This document shows, one piece after another, positions 1 to 9,073 of a stretch of 64,000 nt of DNA. The position numbers and the translations under genes were made by a program. The notes beneath the pieces were generated by a model. The model was not told the origin of the DNA. It saw only the letters and a list, made by a program, of their open reading frames with translations, and made no database searches. Source of the stretch: Paracoccus sp. M683 (GTDB taxonomy: Bacteria > Pseudomonadota > Alphaproteobacteria > Rhodobacterales > Rhodobacteraceae); the NCBI RefSeq assembly GCF_007096355.1, contig NZ_VKDF01000006.1, positions 130,548 to 194,547 on the forward strand, in the 5' to 3' direction. The stretch's first letter is position 1, and each line of letters begins with the position of its first letter.

Positions 1-1932
1 AGCTTTTTCATCCGTGCGATTGTTCTATACAGCCATGACGGACAGAAGCGGGTTCTTCCGTTCACATCTTCCGGCCTCAACATCATCACGGGCAAGTCTA
101 AGACCGGAAAGTCGGCTATTATCGATATCGTGGACTACTGCCTCGGACGCGGCAGCTATAACATCGCCGAGGGTGAAATCAGACGCCGCGTGTCCTGGTA
201 CGGCCTCCACCTTGAAAACGCCGGTGATGAGGTGTTCGTTGCCCGAGACAATCCGGGTCCGGGGACCTCAACCGGGTCAAAGGTCTACTATCAGCGTGGC
301 CGTGTGGAGGAGTATCCGGACCTGGAGGAGATCGAGAAGAATATCACGGGTTCCAGCCTGAAGACGCTGATGACACAATTCGCGGGCATTGCAGAAAATG
401 AGCATCGCCCGACCACCGGCACACGCGATCCCTTGAGCGCCAATATCTCCCATGCGCTCTTCATGTGCTTTCAGCCGCAAGGTATCATTGCCAGCAAGGA
501 TCAGCTCTTCAACCGCATGAACGATACGTTCAGGATGCTAGCTCTACGCGATACCCTGCCGTACTTTCTCGGGGCGGTGGATGAGGATCATTTCCGACAT
601 CTGGCCGAACTGGATGAACTCCGACGCAAGCTGCGGTTGCTGGAGGCGCAGGAGGCAAAGAAGCTCCAGGCTGTCGAGATCAGCAGGGAGCGCGTTGTCC
701 GTCTGGTCAATGAGGGCAAGAGGCTCGCTCTCATCCCCCAAGACTATCAGGTGATCGATGACACAGTCTTCGATTATCTGACGCAGGTTGGCAGCACAGA
801 TATCGATGAAGTCGCCATCTACACCGATTTCGGGGAGACCGTCGCCCAGCTTGAGCAGGAACGTACAGCGCTGTGGGGGCGGATTTCCGAGTTGAACCAA
901 GATCGCAAGGCCGCCCAGAGTTACGTCTCAGCCCAGAGTGAATTCGGCAGAGAGGTATCCGAGCAGCGTGCCCGGCTTAGCAGTATTGGTATGTATAAGA
1001 CGGATGTAGGAGACAAGACGCATTGCCCCATCTGCAGCGCAAAACATGACCAGCCAATTGCTGCCGTTGAAGACATTAGAAAGTCTCTGGCCGGCGTGGA
1101 TGAACAGCTCTCTTCAGTCCACAAGGAAAGCCCGCATTTGCAACGGCACATCAATTCACTGGACAACGAGATCGAACGCCTCTCTGCTGAGCTGCGCGAA
1201 ACATCGCGGGAACTTCGTGCCGCCATTGCGTCTGATGAGGAAGCCAAGGCCGCACAGGAACAGCTTATCGCAAGGGCGCGGTACATCGGGCGTCTTACGA
1301 ATCTTCTGGAGACGATTTCGCCGAGCGAAGAGGATGGCCCGGAGGAGAGCGAGATCGATCAGATCAAGGTTATGATCGAGGCTGTGCTCTCCAAAATACG
1401 GTCTGAAGAAGTTGAATCCAAGATGGATACTTTCCTCGACCTAATCGGGCAGAAAATGACGGATTATTCTAATCGGCTCGATCTGGAGCACAAAGGCAGC
1501 TCACTTCGCCTAGATATAAAAAAGTTGACCGTGGTGGCGAATACCGAAGACGGCCCGATCCCGCTCAACCGGATGGGCAGCGGCGAGAATTGGGTAGGAT
1601 ATCATGTGCTCGCACATCTTGCGCTGCACTGGTGGTTCCGGCGCAGGTCGCGTCCGGTCCCCGCGTTTCTGATCCTCGATCAGCCAACACAGGCGTATTA
1701 TCCCGCAGATGCTCAGGACGGCAGTCTGGAGGAAATCGAAGTCGATGAAGACCGAACGGCTGTGCTTTCTCTGTTCCGGCTAATGTTCGACGCTTGTAAA
1801 GAAATCGAGTTTCCCTTCCAGCTCATTGTTCTGGATCACGCCCATTTGCGTGAACAGTGGTTTGAGGACGCTATTGTTGAAGAATGGCGCGGTGATAGCG
1901 CGCTTGTTCCTTATGATTGGCCGATCAGCTAG
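1..1932 (+). CDS. DUF3732-type ABC/SMC-like ATPase, 5' end outside window
   Basis: The reading frame is open from base 1, so the start lies left of the window; 643 residues are visible. Walker A (GKSKTGKS) is at visible residues 31-38. A long charged coiled coil follows, interrupted near residue 342 by a CPIC motif like a zinc hook. The C-terminus has a signature-like GSGENW and a Walker B region LILDQPTQ, in which Gln replaces the usual catalytic Glu after Asp. This is the layout of DUF3732 proteins, the ATPase of the predicted three-component ABC (ABC-3C) conflict systems. Those systems also have a small middle component and a variable effector, which would lie upstream, out of view. A role in defence is inferred from the family. 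The following 308 bases hold no convincing gene. Confidence 0.75.
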   Translation, partial: SFFIRAIVLYSHDGQKRVLPFTSSGLNIITGKSKTGKSAIIDIVDYCLGRGSYNIAEGEIRRRVSWYGLHLENAGDEVFVARDNPGPGTSTGSKVYYQRGRVEEYPDLEEIEKNITGSSLKTLMTQFAGIAENEHRPTTGTRDPLSANISHALFMCFQPQGIIASKDQLFNRMNDTFRMLALRDTLPYFLGAVDEDHFRHLAELDELRRKLRLLEAQEAKKLQAVEISRERVVRLVNEGKRLALIPQDYQVIDDTVFDYLTQVGSTDIDEVAIYTDFGETVAQLEQERTALWGRISELNQDRKAAQSYVSAQSEFGREVSEQRARLSSIGMYKTDVGDKTHCPICSAKHDQPIAAVEDIRKSLAGVDEQLSSVHKESPHLQRHINSLDNEIERLSAELRETSRELRAAIASDEEAKAAQEQLIARARYIGRLTNLLETISPSEEDGPEESEIDQIKVMIEAVLSKIRSEEVESKMDTFLDLIGQKMTDYSNRLDLEHKGSSLRLDIKKLTVVANTEDGPIPLNRMGSGENWVGYHVLAHLALHWWFRRRSRPVPAFLILDQPTQAYYPADAQDGSLEEIEVDEDRTAVLSLFRLMFDACKEIEFPFQLIVLDHAHLREQWFEDAIVEEWRGDSALVPYDWPIS

Positions 1933-2090
1933 GCAACCTGATCCTGCTGCAAAGTCATGCTCACCCCTTGCGGGGCAGGGCTGTCGTGAACCGGGCAAGA
2001 AAAATCTGTCCCGGCTCGTTGGGCGTCCATCCCTTGCGCAAGGAAGAAGGCTTAGGGCTTCGCCCTCGGCGCGGTTCAAGCAAAACAGAT

Positions 2091-2217
2091 CGAAGAGAAT
2101 CTTGCTTTGTCGGTTCCCCCTGAAGGCCGCCGCCAACAAAGCAAGATTCTTTCGCCGATTTTCCTTGCCCCTTGCACACCCACTGTTCGCCACGAGGCAG
2201 GGTTGCATGAGCAACCC
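2091..2217. repeat. Long inverted repeat and second hairpin upstream of ardA
   Basis: GAATCTTGCTTTGT at 2097-2110 is repeated in reverse complement at 2136-2149. The match extends outward to about 19-20 bp with one extra base (2091-2110 against 2136-2154), around a 25-base loop. A second perfect hairpin, GGGTTGC-ATGA-GCAACCC, is at 2200-2217, and a small one (AGGGC-TTC-GCCCT) at 2054-2066. No T-run follows, so simple terminators are unlikely. The 1933-2240 stretch holds only these structures. They could be part of a transfer origin leading region, or a single-strand promoter for ardA. Confidence 0.6.
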
Positions 2218-2240
2218 ATACCCAATGGAAGGAAAAGAAA

Positions 2241-2759
2241 GTGGAAGAAGATCAAGGAACTATAAGAATTTATGTGGCCTGTCTGGCAGCGTACAACAAC
2301 GGCATCCTGCACGGGCGCTGGATCGCTGCAAGCCGCGAGGCTTACGACATCTATGCTGACATCCGCGCGATGCTGGCAGCCTCACCCATTGAGGACGCCG
2401 AAGAATGGGCAATCCATGACCATGAGGGCTTCGAGGGAGCGGAGGTGTCCGAATACATGGGCATTGAACAGGTGGCAGAGCTGGCGGCGTTCATCGAGGA
2501 ACACGGCGAGATCGGCGGCAAGCTGGTCGGGCATTTCGGTAATCTGGACGAGGCGCGGAAGGCCATTGAGGATGCCTATGCAGGTGAATACCGCTCTTTG
2601 GCCGACTTTGCGGAAGAGCTGACCGAAGAGACAGGCGACATCCCAGAGCGTTTGCGGTTCTACATTGATTACGACCGCATGGCGCGGGACATGGAAATCG
2701 GGGACGTGTTCACCATCGAAACAGGCTTCGAGCAAGTCCATGTGTTCTGGAGCCACTGA
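2241..2759 (+). CDS. ardA: Antirestriction protein ArdA
   Basis: A 172-residue acidic protein that matches the ArdA family in length and character: an N-terminal IRIYVACLAAYNNG segment, then repeated Asp/Glu-rich helices. ArdA mimics B-form DNA and inhibits type I restriction enzymes, protecting plasmids and conjugative elements as they enter a new host. The GTG start at 2241 is preceded by a purine-rich GGAAGGAAAAG stretch, a good ribosome site. The stop is one base before the start of the next gene, so the two are probably co-transcribed. In known conjugative plasmids ardA lies in the leading region, which fits the hairpins just upstream and the relaxase genes further right. Confidence 0.93.
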   Translation: MEEDQGTIRIYVACLAAYNNGILHGRWIAASREAYDIYADIRAMLAASPIEDAEEWAIHDHEGFEGAEVSEYMGIEQVAELAAFIEEHGEIGGKLVGHFGNLDEARKAIEDAYAGEYRSLADFAEELTEETGDIPERLRFYIDYDRMARDMEIGDVFTIETGFEQVHVFWSH

Positions 2760-2760
2760 G

Positions 2761-3054
2761 ATGAGCAAGGAACACCATACGTTCACATGGCAGGGCATTG
2801 AGATTGAGCTGATCTACGAGCCCAAAGCTTACGGCGGCGCGACGGCACATCTGGAGGTGCGCAGCATCAAGCCGGAGAGCGCGCCGCTGCCGATCACCGA
2901 AACAGGCTATCTCTCGCACTATCATCCCGTGGGAACCGTTGAGGCCAACGCAGGCACATTGATCGAGCAGGTCAAGTGGTGGCTGGATGAGCGCGCTAAG
3001 TCCAAGGAATGGCAGCGGCACGTCGAGCAGAGCAGGCAGCTTTGCCTGTTCTAG
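2761..3054 (+). CDS. Small conserved hypothetical protein downstream of ardA
   Basis: 97 residues starting MSKEHHTFTWQGIEIE; no recognised domain. The mix of beta-strand-like stretches and a Trp-rich C-terminal helix (VKWWLDERAKSKEW) suggests a small soluble cytoplasmic protein. The ATG lies directly after the ardA stop, so translation is probably coupled. Its stop codon overlaps the stop of the convergent RTX gene in a shared CTAG at 3051-3054, leaving no intergenic terminator. The link to ardA suggests a role in establishment or antirestriction of the element, which is inference only. Confidence 0.75.
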   Translation: MSKEHHTFTWQGIEIELIYEPKAYGGATAHLEVRSIKPESAPLPITETGYLSHYHPVGTVEANAGTLIEQVKWWLDERAKSKEWQRHVEQSRQLCLF

Positions 3055-6000
3055 GCGACAAGCAGGTTGCCCGAGGTCACAAGGGCGGCCTCATCGGTCA
3101 GGCCCGTCACGCCGTTGAGCGTGACCTTCAGGACGAAGTTATTTGCCCCGCCGTCAGCATCCACTTTCACCAGTGAGTTTGAACCGCTGGTAGTGATTTC
3201 CACGAAATCCGTGATGACATCGCTCATCGGATCGAACAGGTCGAGCAAGTCCGCAAGATCGAGCACATCGCCTTGGCCTGTGTTGAAATCAGCAATCGTG
3301 TCTGTGCCGCTTTCACCGTTCAGCAATCTGAAGGTGTCCGCGCCGGTGCCGCCTGAGAGTGTGTCGCTGCCATTACCGCCAAGCAGCAGGTCATCACCAC
3401 CGCCGCCGATCAGGGTATCATTGCCGTCGCGGCCTTCCAGCTTGTTGGCACCGCTGCTGCCCGTGATCGTGTCATTGCCCGAGCGTCCAATGACATTCTC
3501 GATATTGGCCAGCCAGAAGGTCGTGCCGTAGCCCGAAGACGTGCCCGCTGCAAGGTTGATGGTAGAGGAGTAACCGGGGCCGTAGCTCTGCATCAGGTCA
3601 AGCGTGTCAATGCCGTCGCCGCCGTCCAGACCAACGGAATAGTAGTCCGCGATCAGCGTGTCATCGTGAGCAGAGCCCTTGGCAATCTCGATGGAGTAGA
3701 GCGTATCCGTGCCTTCGCCCGTGACCGTGCGGGTATTCAGATCGATGACAACAGCGCTCGCGCTTCCGCTATAATCAACCGTGTCATTGCCGCCTTCGCC
3801 GTCGATATAATCATCGCCCAGACCGCCGCTTAGTATGTCATTGTTCTCACCGCCGCGCACATCGTCATTGCCGTCCCCGCCGTCGAGGATGTCTTCACCG
3901 TATCCGCCGCGTAAGTTATCAACCCCGCTGCCGCCATACAGCTCATCGTTGCCATAGCCGCCTTCGATGTAATCATTGCCGTCATCCCCATAGAGGATAT
4001 CAACGCCCTGGTAGCCGTAGATGTTGTCGTTGCCAGCTAGGCCGTGGATGGTATCAATCCCGGTCGTAAAGTCGCGGCCATAGATGTTGTCGTTGCCCGA
4101 GGTGCCAACCCAGCCCAAGTCCTCATACAGCAGGTCGATCACAGTCGTGTCGTAAAGAACGAGGGTTTCGACGCGGTTTGTCGTGCCGTAGAACTGGTTG
4201 GTAATGGTGATCCTGCCGCCTGCGCCGCCATCAATTGAGATGACCAGGTCAGCGCCGACCACGGAATAGCTCAAATCGCCCTGAACGATGCCTGCGCCCA
4301 GCTCAATCTTGTCGGTTCCGGCATCATCGGCAATCGTGTCGTTGCCGTCACCATAAGCGAAGAGATAAGTATCGTTGCCGCTAAAGCCAAACAGGCTGTC
4401 ATTACCCGTGCCGCCCGTGATGGTGTCATTACCGTCCGCAGCCTTGATCAGGTCGTTACCAGCCCCGCCGTCAAGGGTATGAGCATGGGTATCCGAATTC
4501 TCACCGCTCGTGTCATATGCATAGATCGTATCGTCCCCGTCGCCGCCATACAGGTTGTCTGCGCCCTGGTAGCCAAATATCCAGTCATTGCCGCCGTGCC
4601 CGTAGATCGTGTCGTCATCCGATCCTGTGAAGACGCCGTTCAGGCTTTCAGCCACATCGATACCGTGCAGCGTGTAGTTGATGCTCTCGGGATTGAAGGT
4701 AGAGGTATCGGCAAATACGATCAGCTCGATATCTTCCGCATAGTTCTTGAAATGGCCATCCACGAGGATTGAGCCGCCGCCGACCGTTGAGCTGATCGTG
4801 ATCAGGAGGTCTTCGTTGGATACGCGCGTGAAGGTCAGATCAGAGATCGTGATGCCGCTGCCGAACTGGATTTTGTCAGTCGCAGAGGTCGCCCAGGACT
4901 CAACAATCGTATCGTCCCCGTCACCTTGCTCAAAGACGTAAGTGTCGTTACCGGTCCCGCTGCGGAACAGGTCGGCCCCCGTGCCGCCGTAGAAGGTGTC
5001 GTTGCCGCTGTAGTTATAGATTTCGTCGTGTCCGGCACCGCCGTAGGTGATGTCATTGCCGCTCCCGGTCGCGATGTAGTCGTCACCCCCGTTGCCGTAT
5101 AGCGTGTCATCCCCTGCATCGCCTTCGATCTGATCCCCGTAGGACGAGCCGATCAGGGTTTCGCCGCTGCCTGTCCCGTTCAGGTCGAGGCTACCAGCTT
5201 CAATGCCGTAGAGGTTGGCATGCACTTCGGCAAAGCTTAAGGAGGCATCGCTGTTAGTAATAGCGGTATCAAGAGCGTTGATATCTGCGGTAGTCAGTTC
5301 TTGATCGCCGCCGCGAACGCCCGTGACGAAGAACAGCACGTTGGTCCATACATCCAGGGCATCGTTGCTGACATCGGAAGCTACATCCTCAAGGTCGGCA
5401 AGGGCAGTGACAGAGAGTGTGCCGGGGTCTGTGAAAGTATCAGATGCGAGATCATAAGTCACAGTATCTGAAAATAGTGCCGTTCCATCGGCTTGCAAAA
5501 GGAGCCGAGCAGTGAAGGCGGCCTCAGCGTCGAAGAAAACCTTTGTCAGCGCTTTGCCAGCCTGGACACCGGGATCGGACAAGTAACCTGCCTGAAGGAA
5601 TGGCCGCCCTACGTACATTTCTAAAAATTCTAGATCGCGCGCATCAACGTAATAACCGCGACTATTTGGAATAACGCCATCCACGTTCGCCCAGCGGTGC
5701 ATAATTTGACGCATACTACCCATAAATCCTGACTCAGACATCAGATCAGCCAGGCTTTCTGAGGAAAGTTCGGCAACATCCTCTATTAAACCGCCGGCAC
5801 CATTACTTATACTCATGGCGACGGAAAGGTCATGGATATCACCGTAGCCGCGAATTTCCGGCAGAAACTGCACTCGATCATCAAGTGGAATAGCCCCAGA
5901 ACTAATAGTATTTCGGTTATTATATTGGAACCAAATGTCCTGAATTATTCCAACACTGTCATCATCATACACAAAGGTACCCGAGCTTAAAATCAAATTT

Positions 6001-7127
6001 CCAGAGGATATAGTATCCGTTCTCGTACTTGCTAACGCAATGGACTTTATTGACTCCTCAGAAAGCGACTTCAGTTCTCCCGCATCAGTATAGCCATCGG
6101 TATCCAAGTCCCTCCAAACCAACAAATCTCCGAACATAATATCGTCATCATCAATCTGGCCGTCATTGTTGCAGTCAAGTAATGACAGATCGTAAAAGCC
6201 ATCCGAGCTGTTTGATCCAAAGAGTTCATCATTGCTGTCAATCTGACCATTGCTGTTGATGTCAATTGCCAAAAACCCTTCAGATGAGCCTATCCATCCG
6301 CTTGCCTCGGCAATACCATCTGAGTCCCCGTCCCAGTAGACAAATCCGGAAGAATTAAGGTCTATCAGGTCAATTCCAGATGTTCCAAAGTCAAACACGA
6401 GTGGTGACGCAAAAGTTTCAATGGTCGCAAAGGCAGCCGTGATGATATCAGAAATCGTATCAGTAGTGAGGCCAGTCCCATCTGCGTCCTGATCCGACAT
6501 CAGATTGTTATTTCTTGATGATCCGCCACTAATAGGAACGGTAAGGTAATCAGATTCATTCAATAGGTATCGAAGATAGGCGGCGACCTCCTCATATGTC
6601 AGAGCTTCCGATAGCCTGAAAGATTCAATAAGCGGTAAATGTGGGTTTGCATAATCAGCAGGATCAAGATCATTTTCCAGTACCGATTCCAGAATATATA
6701 AATCTTCCATGAACTCTGCCTGTGCTTCGACAGCTAGGTCTTGCCACTCGATCGTGCCATCGATAAAGGGCGTATAGTCTCGGTTTTCTTTTCCTCCGAC
6801 GGAATTCTTTTTTCGTTCAGACAGAGCCTCTTGACTTCCAGGGTGTTCCAGTTGCGCGATGTGCCAAGCTTCGTGTACGAATACGGATTGAGTTACTATG
6901 TTGGAAAACGTATAATCATCGGAAAGCCCGTACGCAGTTGGGAAATACATGTCGCCGCCAACCATATGGGGGTTATTCTTTCCGCTCGTGTTCACTGGTG
7001 ATTTGTATTCAAAGACATCGATTTCATCATAATCCATCAACTCCGATCCGCCTGTGGGGTCATTGAAGAAATCCCGCAGCAAGTTTTTTTCGCCAGTACT
7101 CAGTTTGGTATTTGTTCTTATAGGCAT
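3051..7127 (-). CDS. Giant RTX protein with N-terminal HEAWH metallopeptidase-like motif
   Basis: 1358 residues. Near the N-terminus a zinc-peptidase-type HEAWH motif lies at residues 85-89, with acidic helix residues around 134-141 that could supply a third metal ligand. A middle part (about 265-360) has Asp-rich EF-hand/dockerin-like loops such as DINSNGQIDSND. From about residue 660 onward there are two large blocks of GGxGxDxxx calcium-binding RTX nonapeptides. The C-terminus resembles the type I secretion target region of serralysin-like proteins. There is no N-terminal signal peptide, as expected for type I secretion. AAGGGG precedes the ATG. Bases for the N-terminal half (about 5.6-7.1 kb) are visibly AT-richer than the repeats, so the gene is a mosaic. 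Secretion genes are not in the window. It may be a secreted protease, toxin or adhesin. Confidence 0.85.
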   Translation of the reverse strand: MPIRTNTKLSTGEKNLLRDFFNDPTGGSELMDYDEIDVFEYKSPVNTSGKNNPHMVGGDMYFPTAYGLSDDYTFSNIVTQSVFVHEAWHIAQLEHPGSQEALSERKKNSVGGKENRDYTPFIDGTIEWQDLAVEAQAEFMEDLYILESVLENDLDPADYANPHLPLIESFRLSEALTYEEVAAYLRYLLNESDYLTVPISGGSSRNNNLMSDQDADGTGLTTDTISDIITAAFATIETFASPLVFDFGTSGIDLIDLNSSGFVYWDGDSDGIAEASGWIGSSEGFLAIDINSNGQIDSNDELFGSNSSDGFYDLSLLDCNNDGQIDDDDIMFGDLLVWRDLDTDGYTDAGELKSLSEESIKSIALASTRTDTISSGNLILSSGTFVYDDDSVGIIQDIWFQYNNRNTISSGAIPLDDRVQFLPEIRGYGDIHDLSVAMSISNGAGGLIEDVAELSSESLADLMSESGFMGSMRQIMHRWANVDGVIPNSRGYYVDARDLEFLEMYVGRPFLQAGYLSDPGVQAGKALTKVFFDAEAAFTARLLLQADGTALFSDTVTYDLASDTFTDPGTLSVTALADLEDVASDVSNDALDVWTNVLFFVTGVRGGDQELTTADINALDTAITNSDASLSFAEVHANLYGIEAGSLDLNGTGSGETLIGSSYGDQIEGDAGDDTLYGNGGDDYIATGSGNDITYGGAGHDEIYNYSGNDTFYGGTGADLFRSGTGNDTYVFEQGDGDDTIVESWATSATDKIQFGSGITISDLTFTRVSNEDLLITISSTVGGGSILVDGHFKNYAEDIELIVFADTSTFNPESINYTLHGIDVAESLNGVFTGSDDDTIYGHGGNDWIFGYQGADNLYGGDGDDTIYAYDTSGENSDTHAHTLDGGAGNDLIKAADGNDTITGGTGNDSLFGFSGNDTYLFAYGDGNDTIADDAGTDKIELGAGIVQGDLSYSVVGADLVISIDGGAGGRITITNQFYGTTNRVETLVLYDTTVIDLLYEDLGWVGTSGNDNIYGRDFTTGIDTIHGLAGNDNIYGYQGVDILYGDDGNDYIEGGYGNDELYGGSGVDNLRGGYGEDILDGGDGNDDVRGGENNDILSGGLGDDYIDGEGGNDTVDYSGSASAVVIDLNTRTVTGEGTDTLYSIEIAKGSAHDDTLIADYYSVGLDGGDGIDTLDLMQSYGPGYSSTINLAAGTSSGYGTTFWLANIENVIGRSGNDTITGSSGANKLEGRDGNDTLIGGGGDDLLLGGNGSDTLSGGTGADTFRLLNGESGTDTIADFNTGQGDVLDLADLLDLFDPMSDVITDFVEITTSGSNSLVKVDADGGANNFVLKVTLNGVTGLTDEAALVTSGNLLVA

Positions 7128-7163
7128 TAATTCCCCTTGTATTGAGAGTTTAAAGGTGATTCT

Positions 7164-7739
7164 TTAATTATTTGCGCAGGAGCTCCTTAGTCCGCTATGC
7201 CATAGCGTTTGAACCTCTCGGGAATAGTCGCCAAAGCTTGGCATAGTTTCCGATTGCACTAGAATATTGGCGCAATTGTCCATTTTTGAGGTTGAAATGC
7301 ATTCAAGGTATCTATCGCTGTATCTCGATTTTGGCAGTCTAGCCTTTAGGAGTGAAACCGCCGGTGTCTTATTGTTCTTAATGAGGGTGGGGTTTGAATG
7401 AGTAGCGATAATTGTCGCGTGCTCCAATATGGAAAACTCATCTTTTAGAATTCCTGGTGGTATCATTCTGAACTTACCGCTATCAGGCATGATTGAGTTG
7501 TATAGAGTTCTCCTTGCGTCATAAGCAATTTCTGGAATATCTGAACGCGCAGCATCGAGCAAGATGATCCACGTTTTTTCACATTTTCCAGAGTTGAGCG
7601 CTTGCAATGCTTCATTTTTTGCGAGTTTCCAGTCTGTATATGGGTCCGATTCTGGCTCTGAAGAAATGACATCTGCAGTTCCTATTAAAAGTGAGACGAC
7701 CACTATGAACAGTGATAGAACTAGTTTTTGATACCTCAT
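7164..7739 (-). CDS. Hypothetical exported protein upstream of the RTX gene
   Basis: 191 residues. A basic N-terminus and hydrophobic stretch (LVLSLFIVVVSLLIG) form a signal peptide or anchor, followed by a soluble region with several Cys (CEKTW, YLECIS, DNCANI, RSSCANN) that could form disulfides in the periplasm. No family is recognised. It ends 36 bases before the RTX gene on the same strand, so the two probably share a transcript. Base composition is AT-rich like the first half of the RTX gene, suggesting they arrived together. An accessory or immunity role for the RTX protein is possible but unsupported beyond position. Confidence 0.65.
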   Translation of the reverse strand: MRYQKLVLSLFIVVVSLLIGTADVISSEPESDPYTDWKLAKNEALQALNSGKCEKTWIILLDAARSDIPEIAYDARRTLYNSIMPDSGKFRMIPPGILKDEFSILEHATIIATHSNPTLIKNNKTPAVSLLKARLPKSRYSDRYLECISTSKMDNCANILVQSETMPSFGDYSREVQTLWHSGLRSSCANN

Positions 7740-7840
7740 TCTTTACCTCTTATGGTTATAATATTGTTTCACGATTCGATCCTGATTAATAGACTCAATC
7801 TATGGGTGACTGTTTCTGGGCAATACATATTTGTTGAAAA

Positions 7841-9073
7841 CTAGAATCGTAGCCGTTTATGAGGGGTGGTTCTAGGCTCGATGAGTCTGCGGATTTCTTT
7901 TTCGATATCTAATTTGTGATTCCCTCTGGATATCTCTGCGAGCTCGTGTTTCATTTTCTGCGTTTGTGAAATGTGCTTTGAAATAAGAACTTCTCTTTCT
8001 CGCGCATCCCTTTTCATATTTTCATTTGCATTGATCTCATTCTGTTTCCTGATCTTGCGGGTCCTGCCTGACAGCCAGTCCCAAGCTCCGCCGATGCCCT
8101 TGCGAAACCGTGCCGCCCTCTGGAGGGCTTCAACCTGGGCGCGTTCCGCTTGTTTGTCCTTCAGGGCTTGCCGCGCAGCCCGCTGTTTCTTCCTAAGGGC
8201 ATCCTTCTTGCGGCTAAACTCTTCCTCCTGTCGTCCCGCTTCTTCCTCAGCCTCCCGCAGGAAGCTGCGCAGCTTGTCGCTCATGCGGCAGGCCATCAGG
8301 TCTTTAGCCTGGTCGGCGGATGGCAGGTCTTTGCGGTCCCCGATGCGCGCGGAGAGGTCTTTCGCATTTACCCCCAGCCAGCGAGTCAGGGAGTAGACCT
8401 CACCTTTGGTATCGACCGCCACGAAGCCGCGCCGATCCCCTCTCGCCAGAACGAAGCCCTGATCTTCGAGCGCGTGTTCGAACGCGGCGCGGTTGTCGGA
8501 GACCGACCAGCATTCCTTCAGGCGCAGCTTCAGATCACCCGCATCTTCCTTTGCCCGTCTGGCTTGCTGCCATTCGGCGAGAGTGAAGTTCAGGGGATTG
8601 CGGCTAGTCTTGTCCCGATAGCCTTCCGGCAGCCGCCAGCCATGTTCGAGGAACAACTCCTTGGAGACCCTGTTCAGCTTCTTCTTGTAGAAGGACAGAT
8701 TAACCGCCTTCATCTCGTTCACATTGATCCGTGACCAGACCACATGGGCGTGCCGCCTGCCTTCCTTCTCATGGAAGATGACCGCCCGCGCATGACCTGA
8801 GAGGCCAAGGCTCTCTTCAGCACGCGCAATGGCCGCTTCAAACTGCACCACGCTCACACGTTCGGTGTCTGGCGGGCTGAAGCTTAGGGAGAAGAGATGC
8901 TGACGGCAGCGCGTGCCCTTGGCGATAGCTTCGGATTCCCGCAGCGCGCCGTGCAGATCATCCGCCATGAAGCCCCGTAGCTCATGCAACTCGACATGAT
9001 CATTGTCGCGGTCATTCAGGAGATGGGCTGCCAGCTTCAAGGCCCCGCTGCGCTGCGAGCCTTTCAGGATCAT
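7841..9073 (-). CDS. Relaxase/mobilization nuclease (MobA/VirD2-like)
   Basis: 410 residues. The N-terminal relaxase domain carries a metal-binding HAHVVWSRIN motif around residue 110, typical of MOB relaxases that nick at oriT and pilot single-stranded DNA. After about residue 270 the protein becomes a charged coiled coil. No Tyr occurs in the first 100 residues, where MOBP/MOBQ relaxases carry the nicking Tyr; His17 in LAAHLLN sits at the equivalent position. The start overlaps the mobC-like stop by four bases (ATGA), showing translational coupling. The coupling protein or secretion system is not adjacent. Function as a relaxase is well supported; the catalytic residue is inferred. Confidence 0.85.
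   Translation of the reverse strand: MILKGSQRSGALKLAAHLLNDRDNDHVELHELRGFMADDLHGALRESEAIAKGTRCRQHLFSLSFSPPDTERVSVVQFEAAIARAEESLGLSGHARAVIFHEKEGRRHAHVVWSRINVNEMKAVNLSFYKKKLNRVSKELFLEHGWRLPEGYRDKTSRNPLNFTLAEWQQARRAKEDAGDLKLRLKECWSVSDNRAAFEHALEDQGFVLARGDRRGFVAVDTKGEVYSLTRWLGVNAKDLSARIGDRKDLPSADQAKDLMACRMSDKLRSFLREAEEEAGRQEEEFSRKKDALRKKQRAARQALKDKQAERAQVEALQRAARFRKGIGGAWDWLSGRTRKIRKQNEINANENMKRDAREREVLISKHISQTQKMKHELAEISRGNHKLDIEKEIRRLIEPRTTPHKRLRF

Noticed and set aside
3067..3531. Rightward frame inside the RTX gene
   Set aside because: Ser/Pro-rich antisense of the RTX repeats; a shadow.
4000..5150. CRISPR-like regular repeats
   Set aside because: The periodicity comes from the 27-base coding unit of the RTX nonapeptides, not from spacers between identical repeats.
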